Positions 39,999-51,869 of a DNA stretch of 64,000 bases are shown in pieces (the first letter of the stretch is position 1; the number at the start of each line of letters is the position of its first letter). A program made the translations under genes and the position numbers. A model generated the notes under the pieces. The model was not told the DNA's origin. It did not search any database and worked only from the letters and a program-made list of their open reading frames with translations. Origin of the DNA: Phoenix dactylifera (lineage: Eukaryota; Streptophyta; Magnoliopsida; Arecales; Arecaceae). Location of the stretch: NCBI RefSeq assembly GCF_009389715.1, contig NW_024067666.1:1715001-1779000 (forward strand), in the 5' to 3' direction.

Positions 39999-42900
39999 AA
40001 AAATTGTTCCTTTGGTACGATGGGATAAGGTGAAATCTAACTGGGACACGAGCCTGAGAAAGACAAGCACCAACACAAATCAAAATAAACTAAAATATTG
40101 TTAGTCTTATCTGTTATACATGGGCATAATTGTTTCTAATTTCCATACATAGTTATGTCTTCTTTTATAAACCTTAAGAAATGAAATTAAAATAATCATT
40201 GAAACCATGGGCCAAGAATGACAATCATTAAATTTTGTTTTCTCTGAAATTTATGTGCAATTTAGGCCCTTCTACATTACATGGAGGGCTTTGAGACTTT
40301 GGATGCAATTCTTTTGGTACGCTGATTAATAAGATATGATGGCTATTTCGAATATCAAAATCTGTTGCATATAAAATGCTAAGGCCCATACTATATATTA
40401 TACTAGATATTAATTTGATGGATCTCTATATAGCAAATCATGCATGGCACCAATTTATGATAATAGAAATTTATGTTCATGGAGCTCAACTATTCAATGC
40501 ATCCATTAGATCCCTATTTGAGAATGGCTGAGACATTTAGGGCTTTTGTTTCAACTTTGAATTGCTTCTTATATTATATGAATTGATTCATTCTACCTCG
40601 TTTGAAATAAGGAAGAAGTGAGTGATTGAGCCCAAGCAATCATGACAGGCCTTTTGTGCAAAAAACTGGAAATTGTTTTTGGAAAGAAGCAAAGCAGAAA
40701 ATTCAGATAATTACTTGGGTTTTTTGCACTTTCAATGCATATGGTACAACTTGAGCTTTCTATGACCCAACCTTGGACGCTAATTGTTCGGTGGTACTAC
40801 CACATCAACAAAGCACCCTCACTATGAGGTCTTATATTTGGTGGGTGGGAGGCCTATGTTTTCCTAATTTCTTATGTTGATTGGGCTATCCAACCTGAAT
40901 AAAAAGAATGAGGTAGGCGGTTAGCTATAACATAGAATACTCGTTTGATTCGTAAAAATATTTTCTTCTCATTGGCATTTTTTTTTTGTGAAAAACTGAT
41001 GCCAGAAAATATGATGCTTAGAAAGAATGTGGTAGGTGGTTAGCTATAACATAGAGAACTCATTTGGTTCGCGAAATTTTTTCTCTCTCATTGGCATATT
41101 TTTTATAAAAAAGTAATATTTGAAGATATGATATTTGAAAAGTAGCTTTTACATATTTGCTTGATCATAGAAAAATGACATGTTTCAAAGTGACCTATAT
41201 TCGATCGAGCATCTAATTTTCTAAAAAATATATGTATAATATCTGTTATGACTTTAATAAAAAAATCTTATTTCATTCTATCGAAAAGCTTAAGCATATT
41301 TTTTTTATTAAAAAAAATCTCGATCAGTGACAATTGAAGTTTTCCATATCCCACATAAATTTTTATTTTCTATAAAATATAAAAAAAATATTTTTAGGGA
41401 AGCTACTTTGTATTTTTTTAACAAACCAAACAAGGCCGGAATAAAAAAAAATTGATAAGCTTACTCGTGTGTGAATGGGTTTTTTTTAACTTCGCGTGCT
41501 TGGCTATTGGTGGATACATGCCAGTATTCCGAAAGTGACCATCTTTAATAAGTTTTTTCTCCTTCCAGAAGCTTGCTCTTCCCTGCTCTACTATTCAATA
41601 AACTCATTGTTCATTATTTTTTTTATAGCGTCGTACTATTTTATTGTACCACCATTTTTAGACATTCCAACCGGCTGATGTAACGGGGGGAGGCAGTGGG
41701 GCCATGCTTGCGAGAGTTGCAGCCATTAATGGTGCAACAACTAGCTCCATTGAATTGCTGATGTTTTCCCTAACATGATTGATAGGTCTCAATGGGAGAG
41801 AGAAAATCTCGGCCGCGTAGCAGCCCACGTTGGCCCCTCTCATCGAAAAATATTTAATGCGGATAGAAATTTTTGCACATATCTTTTTCAAGCTATAGAT
41901 CATTCTATATATATGTGTACGTCACCTCAGCACTACCTCAGTGCCAGATGGACTAAATAGTATTTTCATCGAGCATGTCCGAACGAAAAATATTCAGTCC
42001 TTTACATTTAATCGACGCTCATGCATTATGTACAGCACCAATGAAAGCAAAGCATCGTTTCAACTCTATGCGTTTTTTCGCATGGCGAACAAATCAGTAG
42101 TTAATGAAAAAAAAAAAAATCTCCTCCGTATTTAACTCTTATTTAAGGTGATATTAAGGGCAGCATGGTTCTCGGTCAGCAATTCGTAACTTGTATATAT
42201 TTTTGTGACAAGACCTTCTGCATATTTTTAAGAGATATTTATTTGGAGCGTAGAATAGTCGACAGGGATGATAGGGATGATGGGCATCCACGTTATAAAG
42301 TTGCTGAAATAAAAAAAGACGGCTGCTTCCACATCCTTCTCGTCCACACCTTTGCCCATGTCAAATTCAATGCATTAAATTAGCAATTAATTACTTTTCT
42401 AAAGGCATGCTAGTAGTCAATACTCTATTCAGCGGATTTAATTAAGGTAAATGATGTAAGAGAAAACTCTCCTCTCAAGAAAACAAAACAAAACTCACAT
42501 TAATCTAGTTATACATGCTTCCATCTGATTTAAATTAAAGAGAAAATATTACTTAGGCACCTCTTTAATTTAGCGCTAATTTTATATGTTATCCCTTAAG
42601 TTTAAAAAGTTTTGATGTAGTTTATGGAGTGAGTTAAGTGTTTTAATGTGGTTCCGCCATCCATTTTTTTTACCTAAGTTTATGGAATTTCATATTGCGA
42701 TGGTTACCTGAAACTTTTAGGGTTGAAAAATCCTTATGAGGAATGATTTAGATGAAGAGGAGGGATGAAAAATGATGAGAAGAGCAACAATGTTTAGAGA
42801 TGAGAATAATGAGGTATTGGAAGAAGAAGAGATGGTGGGAGTAGGTAGGGGCTTGGGACCATGTTAGATAGAGAAAAGAGATAATGACGGTGGCAGGGTT

Positions 42901-45775
42901 TAAAAAGAAAAAAGAGGAGATGTTAGAAGAGGAGGAGGGATAAGGACGGTGGTAGAGTATAGAGAGCAGGAGGAGATGGTGAAGAGAAAAGATAAGGACT
43001 GTAGCAGAGTTTAGAGAAGAGAAGGAGGATGTGTTGGAAGAGGAAGAAGAATAGGTGGTGGGAGCGGGTGGAACATGGGTGGGGCTCGAGATCAGGTTAG
43101 ATGGAGAGAAAGGATGAGGTGAAATTTCAATACCATCTCTCTTCTATTACTAAAGAGGAAATTTTGTCCGGAGTACATAAAGTTCCACCTATCCACTTAA
43201 CAGGACATTCTTTTAGACCCATTCCTCAACCAAACACCATGAAAACCTTATCTTGCGAAATGAGTCCCATGCCATCTACAGTACATGGATAGCTAATCCA
43301 ACTTTTTATTGCGCAGCTACACCACCTTAAGGAACACCTATTACATGGTTTCATCAAAAGTTGAATGATAGCATGATAGAATTTGGAAAACCAAGAACAC
43401 TATAAGACATAAACAAGAGAGACCAAGGTTAGGTAGAGCTCAACTTGGTTGGAGGTAAAGAAGGTCCTTGACCTGTGCTACAGACTAATGTAACCTTTTG
43501 TGCTTTTGTTTGCATGAGAAAAAAAGTACCTCATTAAGGGCTCATCAAAGTCTACATTTTATGAGTTCTACTTGGCAATAGTGGTAAACTACATATGCTA
43601 AAGTCTTACACAAGTAATCTATAAGAATCTGAAGGAAATGCTGTGGATATTTGAATAAGATGACCGGTCAAGCCAGCTTGACTTTGACTCACCAAAAACG
43701 GCATCTAGAACCAATTTCCCAGCCTGGACTTTGAACCGGTAAAAGATTCTGGAAGGACTGGAAGATGAGCAAGATTGCAAATAGGGATCATTTCCATGAC
43801 TTGAATTTCCAAGGCAACTCTACCTTAGCAAGCGTATATGACGCGAAATTGAACCGTAAGGCTAAAGCTATGATTCTTCTTGTTTAGAGAGAGTCAAACA
43901 ACGTGTCTTTTAAGTTTATTTATATTTTTCCACGTAACCGGCTAATGTAACCTTTTGGACATTGCTCCCAGGGGCAATCTAAGTCTATCCAATGTTCTAG
44001 AGCCCACTTGATAAATGTGTTGCCTTGTCCCTTGTGGGTTGAGGACATCTAGAAGGTCATGTTTCTAGGTGTTTTGTGTGATTCTAGACAAGGTTCATTC
44101 ATGTTTTCTTCTAGAATTCAAAAGGGCAAAATAGAAGTTTCTGATATTTTATCCAGATCATTTTTCAGGTGTCATAATATTGCTCAACCTCATTATCAGG
44201 TGTCTGATATGTTTATCTTATGACGACAGTACTTTGATCCTTGTGAACCCTTGTTTGATCAAGTTGCTGACATTTTAGTCTCAAGCATGATGCTAACATG
44301 AACCTTAAGCCCATAAATTTCATTTGCTATCAAACCTTGGAATGATGTATGATAAAACTCTCTAAGGTGGTTTTAGATACCTGTAGTTTAAAAATAATGA
44401 TGGTAGTTCCTACATTTGCAAGTATATTTTTGGTGTTTGATGTAGTTGGTTTATAGTTGCAGTAAAATAAATTTCAGATTTGTTTGCCTGTAAATGAAAT
44501 TTATTTCCTACTCCATCACCACCTAAAACCTGAAAATGGAAAAACTACCCACAAATGCAGCTGTAAATTACATGCTTTAAAACATTAGGCCGACGCTGCA
44601 TCGACTACTGGTTTCATTTGCTTCGGCTCTATTGCTCTTACTCTTGACCCAATCTGATTTGGTTAACAATCTAGATTTAGAGCTAATCCTATATCATCCA
44701 GGTTTTCATCTAGAACTTAAGTTGTTCCTAGCCCATATTCTCATTGATTTAATTGGTGTTACAGAGTTACAGTGGACGTTATCCTAAGGGTGGAGCTTTG
44801 ATGATCAAACAATTTGAAGTATGGCCTAGTGAAGTGCAGTGCAAGACGATTTTTTTGAGAATAAGATTGCACTAAGTCCTTGAATTCATTCAGAAAATAT
44901 ATCCACCAACAAGATCACAAGATCTTAGTCAATACCAGACTGACATTATTTCAGCTTCTTTTCATTAACACCCTTGGTCCAACCATTCAATAAGAACCTT
45001 CCATTAGCTATAACCTGAATCTGGAACAAGCTTTTTCATCAAACAGACTCTCTTGTTTCTCTCCAACTAGAATGTCCAAGAAATTACCACCACTACTAAA
45101 TCCCACCCTCTTCTCCTTCTTGGTCGAAGATTGCTTTCGCTCGATTTGTCCAAAGAGTATGAAGATTGCTTTGTAGAGGTGGTCAAGGTATCTTAGACAA
45201 CTTAGAACAGGAAAGAGCAGAGAGTTTGATAGAAAGGAAAAGGGATTTATTAGAAGTTGGAATGCGAAGCTCATGAATGGGTGTGGCCTTTCTTAAAAAG
45301 TCCAGCCCAACAACATCGGACCAGTACCTAGTTCATTTAAAACACGGGCTTAGCCTGCCTGCATTTTAGCCAAATGGGCTCTATGGTTTTTTAAGCCTGT
45401 CTATAATATTCCTACAAGCAAAAATGATCCTCCTTATGGGATTGATAAGAATAACTCCATTCAGATACATAATCTACTCTTCTACTCATAATTAATTCAT
45501 ATAAATAAGGTCTTCAAACTCTTTATTAAAATTCATATAAACTCATAATTAACGATTTTAAGCAAAAGTGATTAACGGAATTAATCCATGATATTACAGT
45601 CCCTCTGCAGGGCTTGAGTTGCAACTTAGTCTTGAAGAAGATGGTGGTCCGTTTCCATTGCAAGATGCCTTTCAATATAGGGCTGCCTGCTTGTTCATAT
45701 GAATTAAGGGAATTGATCCATGATATTAGGGTTATAAAATCCCTTTCGATCCAAACCTGTCACGCTCCAATTTGA
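39999..45775. other. Long intergenic region, no gene seen
   Basis: AT-rich. A short duplicated phrase (GGTTAGCTATAACATAGA at 40919 and 41038, each followed by TTTGRTTCG) marks a local repeat. Purine-rich GAGGAGG-type DNA fills 42740-43030. Open frames at 41496-42383 and 43101-43292 show no family signature. Nothing here is supported as a gene. Confidence 0.45.
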
Positions 45776-46070
45776 AGGACCGTATCATGAATGGTCTGCC
45801 CACCGGTTTGGCAAATGGGACAGCACAAGATAATGAGGCTTAGCCTAATATCCCACAAAAGGTGCCCCTTGCTCATCTCTTACAACAAAACCAGTTTAAG
45901 CTTTACCATCATCAAAGTTGATCTTCAAAGCACCAAGCGGAGAGGGTAGCCACCAAACTGACATCTTAGAAGTAGATGAAGACGTGTGTGCTAAGACTAC
46001 ACCAAGATTTCGATTGTGTTAACAAATCAGCTAGAAATACATCGACGACCATATCATGAATGAAACATGT

Positions 46071-46220
46071 TGTGAGGACCAATGCGGGTGTCTGTTTAGT
46101 TCCACATCGGTTATTTACCGATGAGATCTTAGGACTTATATAGGACTAAAGGATCCAAAAAATATCTTCCGGTTAGTATTTTTGAATAGAGTTCTGAATT
46201 GTTACAAATGGTATCAGACC
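46071..46220 (+). mobile_element. Short LTR (136 bp) with primer-binding site, TRIM-like
   Basis: TGTGAGGACC begins at 46071 and the putative LTR ends ...TTGTTACA at 46206. Two bases later stands TGGTATCAGA (46209-46218), the usual plant primer-binding site complementary to initiator tRNA-Met. The LTR also has CCACATCGG and a TATA-like TTATATAGG. No second LTR is found downstream, so this is a 5' LTR plus PBS remnant. The 136 bp length is typical of TRIM elements, but a larger family cannot be excluded. Confidence 0.72.
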
Positions 46221-47271
46221 GAACTCGACTCATAGCCTATGTGGACTAGAGAACACTGCAGCACGGATTTATGGAAGCAACAAAACCAGTTGAAGCTCTT
46301 CAAAATACTAAGTGGAGAAGGCAGCCACCAAATCAGCTAGAAATACACTGACGTCCATATCATGAATGAAACATATAGATTTCCTTACCAACTGGGTCGG
46401 AGTCATGCTAGAAGTCTAGAACAAGCTCTCATTCCTTGCATTCGGTAGCAGCTACATGGTGTAAGAGCGAATCTCTTGCAAAGGAGAGAGCCTTCGATTG
46501 CCACCCTTCAATTTTTCCCACCACTTGATATAAAAGAAATTGAAATCTACTGGCTAAAGCTCCATTCCCGACAAAGGAATACTGGGCACTACCATACCCC
46601 TTCTTTGAGTGGAATTTTCTTTGAGTGGAATTTGCAGCAATACGCCTGATTTGTGAATTGATTGTTGTGGGAGTTAGTGAACTAAAAGTAATGTGTGAGC
46701 TGGCTACATTAATTGCTTGACTTGACAATGCACAATTGATGTTAATGAGCTGTCTTTAGGTACATACAATCCTTAGTAATTGCCTAGGTACCAACAAACA
46801 ATCATCCACAAAGAGGATTCTAATTCATAGACGGGCCCATCCTTCTTAGTCTGAAGGCAAAATGGCAAGCTGCAACAGCATAAAAAATATGTAAGAGCAC
46901 ACAATAAATAAGAGGACAATCCACAACCTAAAAGCGAGCCCATAGATGGATTAGACTATGGTGTCGGAGATCCCTTAACCAAGGACAAACTTAGGGTTAT
47001 AAACACATGCACCCACCCACCCCATAAATCTAGAGTGAAAGTCAAAGGGTGCTAATAGAAGCCAGATAACCTCTGAAATCACCACTTATCCCAAAAGCTT
47101 AAATCGGTAGAATAAGATAAATTTATTTATATATTTTATATTTTCTTACATGTTTTTTACATAGCAAACTTGATAGCTATTAAACTTTTAATCCAAAGGA
47201 GCTTGCATTAGTGAGTGTATATGGGCAAGTAAGATAATTTCTACAATTTTGCGACCTTGGATAAAGGCTCC

Positions 47272-48517
47272 TTATGAAATAAAAACCAGTCTAGGTAAGA
47301 TAGGTTTGAGTCCATTAAGCAGAATTTTAGCCACTATCTCATATATGGTATTACACAAACTAATGGATCTGAAGTCTTGTTACTTGAGAGTTTTTTTTTT
47401 TTTTTGTGCGTATTAGGGTGATGAACATCTCTTTCCAAGAATGAGACATAGAAGCATACCTGAAAGACATCAGCTTTGATAATATGCCAAAATTCTTTGA
47501 AGAAAATGGGAGAAATCTGTTTGAACTTGGGGCCTTACCTGGATGCATTTCCTCAGTTGTCATCTCAATCTCATCTCTTATGACAGCAACTTGCAGCTGG
47601 TCACTCTAGTCCGCAGATATTGTAGCCGGGACTGATGGCACCCAAGGAGAGATGTTTTCAAATTGCTGGATTAACTGAGATTTGAAATGCACTAGTGGCA
47701 ACTTTTGTAAAATTATGGATGTGTGGAAGAATTTGCAAAATATCTTCTTGATTATTGAGCACCTTTTATCAAATAAAAATTTCATAAGCATAGAGACAAG
47801 GTCATATTCTTATTTCTTAAACATCAAATTTTCATATCTGTTTGCTTAAGATTGTCAACCTTTTGTCAAATTCATCATTTGATAAGCATGAGCATTATGA
47901 AATAAAAATTAGTCTAGGTAAGAGAGGTTTGAGTCCGTTAAGCGGAATTTTAGCCACTATCTCATAGATGATATTACACAAACTAATGGGTCTGAAGTCT
48001 GTTACATGAGAGGGTTGTTTTTTTTTGTGGGAATTAGGGTGATGAACATCTCTTTTCAAGAATGAGATATAGAAGCATACCCGAAAGACATCAGCTTTGA
48101 TAATATGCCAAAATTCTTTGAAGAAAAATGGGAGAAATCTTTTTGAACTTGGGGCCTTATTTGGATGCATTTCCTTAGTTGCCATCTCAATCTCATCTCT
48201 TATAACAGCAACTGGCAGCTGTTCACTCTAGTCCGCAGATATCGTAGCCGGGACTGATGGCACCTAAGAAGAGATGTTTTCAAATTACTGGATTCACTAA
48301 GATTTGAAATGCACTAGTAGCAACTTTGTAAAAATTATGGATATGTGGAAGAATTTGCCAAATATCCTTTTAATTATTGAGCACCTTTTATCAAATAAAA
48401 ATTTCATAAGCATAGAGACAAGGACATATTCTTATTTCTTAAACATCAAATTTTCATATCTGTTTGCTTAAGATTGTCAACCTTTTGTCAAATTCATCAT
48501 TTGATAAGCATGAGCAT
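47272..48517. repeat. 623 bp tandem duplication within LINE
   Basis: 47272-47894 and 47895-48517 are head-to-tail copies starting TTATGAAATAAAAA and ending TTTGATAAGCATGAGCA. Similarity is high with scattered substitutions and small indels. The junction lies directly between copies without extra bases. Confidence 0.95.
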
Positions 48518-48955
48518 TATAATACCTAAAAAATCAAAATTTCATGATCGTTCCACCATTACCATGTTTTTGGATTTTAGCAATATATTTTTGTTCATAA
48601 AATTTATAATTTAATTTGATAATTTATAAATAGTAATTTTTAGGCAACAATATTGCATGTTTAGATTATTTTGTTCATTAAATGAAATACTAAATTAATA
48701 ATTTAATGTTTTATATTGTGGAATAGTAATTATATTAAATAATTATTTTATTTAAATGATTAAATCTTTTTCATATCTTCTAGCTATATAAATTATGTGG
48801 CTAGGGAGGTATCAACAAGCTTTAGAGCAATGTATTAGAAGCAAGATTTTTAGATCCCATGAGACACTACCGTCCCATTAGATCTTCATGGAGTTGGGTA
48901 GCCTACTATCTTGCCTCATCATGGCACTATTTTCGGTCAAAAGTTTCGTAGATAC
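48518..48955. other. Intergenic AT-rich DNA
   Basis: Short AT-rich interval after the LINE duplication. No gene is seen. Confidence 0.4.
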
Positions 48956-49209
48956 CTTATATCTCTGTCCCCATCTTTTTTTTTTCTTTTTTTTTCTTAT
49001 CTCTAGCCTTTTTCTTCTCCAATCTGTTTCTTATTCATTTCTTTGCTTTCTTATTTTTTCTTCTTCTTTTTTCTTTCTTCATTCTTTTTTTTTCTTTTTC
49101 ATTCTTTTTTTCTCTCTCTTTTTTTTCTTTGTTCCTTTTTTTTTTGCTTCTTTCTTTTATTTTTTTAACTTTTTCTTTCTTTCTTTCTTTTTTTCTTCTT
49201 TCTCTCTCT
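48956..49209. repeat. Polypyrimidine tract (T/C)
   Basis: About 250 bp almost entirely T and C on the + strand (TTTTTCTT, CTTTCTTT words). It yields a false open frame of Phe/Ser/Leu. Strong strand asymmetry suggests expansion of a simple repeat. Confidence 0.9.
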
Positions 49210-49469
49210 GCATAGATGAGTTTTGGAGTCCCGAGCTATCCTAGTTTCATTTTCTTACAAAAATAGAATGTGACAGCCAAGACGCCCTTTATCCCACTTA
49301 GACTTAAAACATTGAATAGAATTAAAAAACAGTCTCTATTCATTTTAAACCTACAACTAAATTTCTCTATTCAAAAAAGTCTTGCCATAATTAACCACTT
49401 TTCAACAAAAGAACTCCATTAAAATTTTCATAATTCTACTAAAAAAATTCCAAAAATAGAATGACCATT

Positions 49470-49925
49470 CTTAGGAGTGAAAGTGGATTGGATAAATTTG
49501 TCTGGATCTATTCAATATCCAAATCTATCAGAATATAAATAGAAATTTGAGCATCAGACTAATATCTGTATCCATATTCATATATGTTAAAGAAAAATGG
49601 ATATGGATATGGATAGACAATATCCGATCTATATCTGAATATCCGATTCCATTTATAACTCTATTTAATTCTATATAATACTCAAAAACTTTTAAAAAAA
49701 CAATTGATCACATTAAGATAATATTAACTTGATTTATCATCCACTTAATAATATATTTGATTCTACAATTATAAAACTTAATTATCTGATTTATATCCAT
49801 ACTTTCAGTATTCAATTTGTATCCGTATCCATTTAAAATAAATATCGATATAAATTTTTTGCATTCAATTAATATTCTATATATATTAATCGAACAAAAT
49901 AAATATAAATATAAATATAAATATG
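49470..49925. repeat. ATATCCG/GGATAT-type dispersed repeat
   Basis: Contains TGGATATGGATATGGATAG near 49594 and GTATCCGTATCCATTT near 49820, partly inverted relative to each other, within AT-rich DNA. This pattern is common in plant non-autonomous repeats. Ends and superfamily are undetermined. A comparable GGATTGGATTTG-type stretch occurs at 62590-62810. Confidence 0.4.
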
Positions 49926-50259
49926 TTATCCATAACAGATTGGATTTTCAGCCTTACTTATGTTTTTAGATTCGGAATTAGACTACGGCCAAAATTTGCT
50001 TGTTACAGCAAGGTATCTTTTACAGGCTCCATCGTAGCTGTCCATGTCAAAATCAACGGCACACGACCCGTCTCTCGTTTCCGACTCAAATCAGTGTACG
50101 TGTCATATTTTCATTTGCTGGAAGAGAAAATTCCATGTCATAATGGAAAATATCAATCCGATGGGCGGGGGAAGGTAGGAAGGATGGTCGCGGAAAAGCT
50201 CCGGGCACCTTCGGTGAATTTCACCTCTTTCTTGCCGTCTTATACCATCAGAGGGGGCC

Positions 50260-50941
50260 ATTTCGGGCTTTGACCTCGCACCGAAGCCAACCTATTGGGC
50301 CTGTTCGGCGGTTCTCGTCTTCTGATCCAGGTCTCGATTCTCGTCCCATTTCTTCGATCCTTTTACGCAAGTTTTCGAGATTCTTTAAAGCTTCAGATGG
50401 TTCTTAGTTTAGATAGAAACCCTAGTTTTTTTTTTTCCCTTTTATGAAATTTTTGGGTTTCCTGAAGACGTTTTCTTTCAATTTCTTGGATCTTTTTCAT
50501 GAAATTGACCCAGGATAATTGGTGATTCTCTCGTATTCTTTAATTCGGCCCAGATCGGTTTGTTAATAATTCGGATCTGGATATGCTTGTTTCGTTCCTC
50601 CGTCTTGGTGATTTATCTTGTTAGATCCGCAAGCTGAAGAGAGGGTATCGACTATGATATTAGGGTTTCAATGGGTGATATCTGCTGATTTAGGGTTATT
50701 GTTTGAAGTTTCAGTCTTCAAGAAATATGCCTTTCTTTTGATCTCCATCTTCCCGCATTTTTATCAAAAGTATTTTTTTTTTTTTAATATTGGCTAGGAT
50801 ATGTAATTTTTCTTTGGAACAAGTTTCTTTACTTTTATAATCCTTGTGATATTATCTTGTTCAACTTGGTCCTGAATGGGTTCTTATGCTGATGTATTGG
50901 TTTCTATGTTTTCACAGTGTATCAATAGTTAGGATTCGAAT
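50260..50941 (+). promoter_or_regulatory. 5' leader of the RMA-type gene with probable leader intron
   Basis: GATCCAG/GTCTCG at about 50330 can serve as donor, and TTTTCACAG at about 50917 as acceptor, placing a leader intron of about 590 bp before a short untranslated exon and the ATG at 50942. The segment has the T-rich composition of a plant intron. Transcription start was not located. Confidence 0.45.
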
Positions 50942-51625
50942 ATGGCCAGTGGATTTGGGGAATCGTCGAGCAGGGAGCCCCAGAACTCTTCTTTTTCTGG
51001 AAGCAATAGCAGCAGCAATGATGCGGGCAGCTTCGATTGCAACATCTGCTTTGAGTTGGCTCAAGACCCGGTCGTGACTCTCTGCGGTCACCTATTCTGC
51101 TGGCCCTGCCTTTACAAATGGCTCCATGTTCATGCCCATTCTCAAGAATGCCCTGTGTGCAAAGCCATCATTGAAGAGGAAAAGCTAGTCCCTCTCTATG
51201 GACGAGGAAAAAACCCGACCGACCCACGATCTAAGTCGGTCCCTGGTGTCAACATTCCTAACCGTCCTGCCGGGCAAAGGCCTTCGACAGCCCCACCACC
51301 TGACCCGAGCAATTTCCCTCACTCTAACCCATGGTTTATGGGCGGGACTCCAGTGGCAAGCACGAGGCTTGGGAATTACACATTCTCTGCCGCAATCGGT
51401 GGTCTGTTCCCGTTGCTGAGCTTTCAAGTTCATGGATTCCCGGATGCAACTGCTTATGGGCCTGCAGCTGGTTTCCCGTATGGGTATGCAAATTCATTTC
51501 ATGGAGGGCATGCCGCCCACGGGATTCCTCGACATGTGTCTCATGGACAGCAGGCTGATGTCTATCTGAAGGCGCTGTTGTTTCTGGTTGGTGCTCTTGT
51601 AGTTGCTAGTCTTGTTTGGTTTTAG
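50942..51625 (+). CDS. RMA: RING-type E3 ubiquitin ligase, RMA (RING membrane-anchor) family
   Basis: A single coding exon, 227 aa. After a Ser-rich N-terminus, a complete C3HC4 RING lies at about residues 33-73: Cys33, Cys36, Cys48, His50, Cys53, Cys56, Cys70 and Cys73 (FDCNICFELAQDPVVTLCGH, then ECPVC). KLVPLYGRG directly after it is typical of RMA/RNF5-like proteins. The middle is Pro/Gly-rich (RPAGQRPSTAPPPDP, GFPYGYANSFHGGH). The C-terminus ends with one membrane segment (about 208-227, ALLFLVGALVVASLVWF), giving a tail anchor. RMA ligases sit on the ER and ubiquitinate membrane clients such as aquaporins in the plants studied; this protein's client is unknown. All eight zinc ligands are present, so it should be active. 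Plausible poly(A) signals (AATAATAAATC) lie near 51836. Confidence 0.95.
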   Translation: MASGFGESSSREPQNSSFSGSNSSSNDAGSFDCNICFELAQDPVVTLCGHLFCWPCLYKWLHVHAHSQECPVCKAIIEEEKLVPLYGRGKNPTDPRSKSVPGVNIPNRPAGQRPSTAPPPDPSNFPHSNPWFMGGTPVASTRLGNYTFSAAIGGLFPLLSFQVHGFPDATAYGPAAGFPYGYANSFHGGHAAHGIPRHVSHGQQADVYLKALLFLVGALVVASLVWF

Positions 51626-51869
51626 ACAGCTGTAATAAGTACATGATAGTTTTGCTAATATGCATGAAAGTATTACATGTGTTATTTGAATTCTGTGTGC
51701 CTTTAATGTACTACCATTTCAACCATGTGGTTGTAAACTGCAATATCAATTGGTGGTTTATCTCTACATGAATTTGTTCATAGGATGTTTTGTGCTATCA
51801 TATTATTACATGTTCCTGGTGGCTTATCCGTTGTATAATAATAAATCTGCTGAAACACTTTGTTATGCA

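Larger units (their letters stand above)
45780..48517 (-). mobile_element. Degenerate LINE (RT and RNase H remnants) with nested insertion
   Basis: Read on the minus strand from 48517 leftwards. An RT block at 48185-47895 (MHPNKAPSSKRFLPFFFKEF, then VTDFRPISLCNIIYEIVAKI and LKPLLPRLIF) is present twice because of a 623 bp duplication. An RT C-terminal block (about 46560-46429; GKIEGWQSKALSFARDSLLH) follows. RNase H remnants (about 46020-45790: WWLPSPLGALKINFDDGKA, stop, TGFVVRDEQGAPFVGY) end it; WWLPSPL also recurs at about 46340. Motif order is that of plant L1-type ORF2. Frameshifts and stops make it inactive. An LTR (46071-46206) interrupts the RNase H part. Confidence 0.8.

Noticed and set aside
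48888-49244. 118 aa Phe-rich frame
   Set aside because: It is a translation of the T/C simple-repeat tract.
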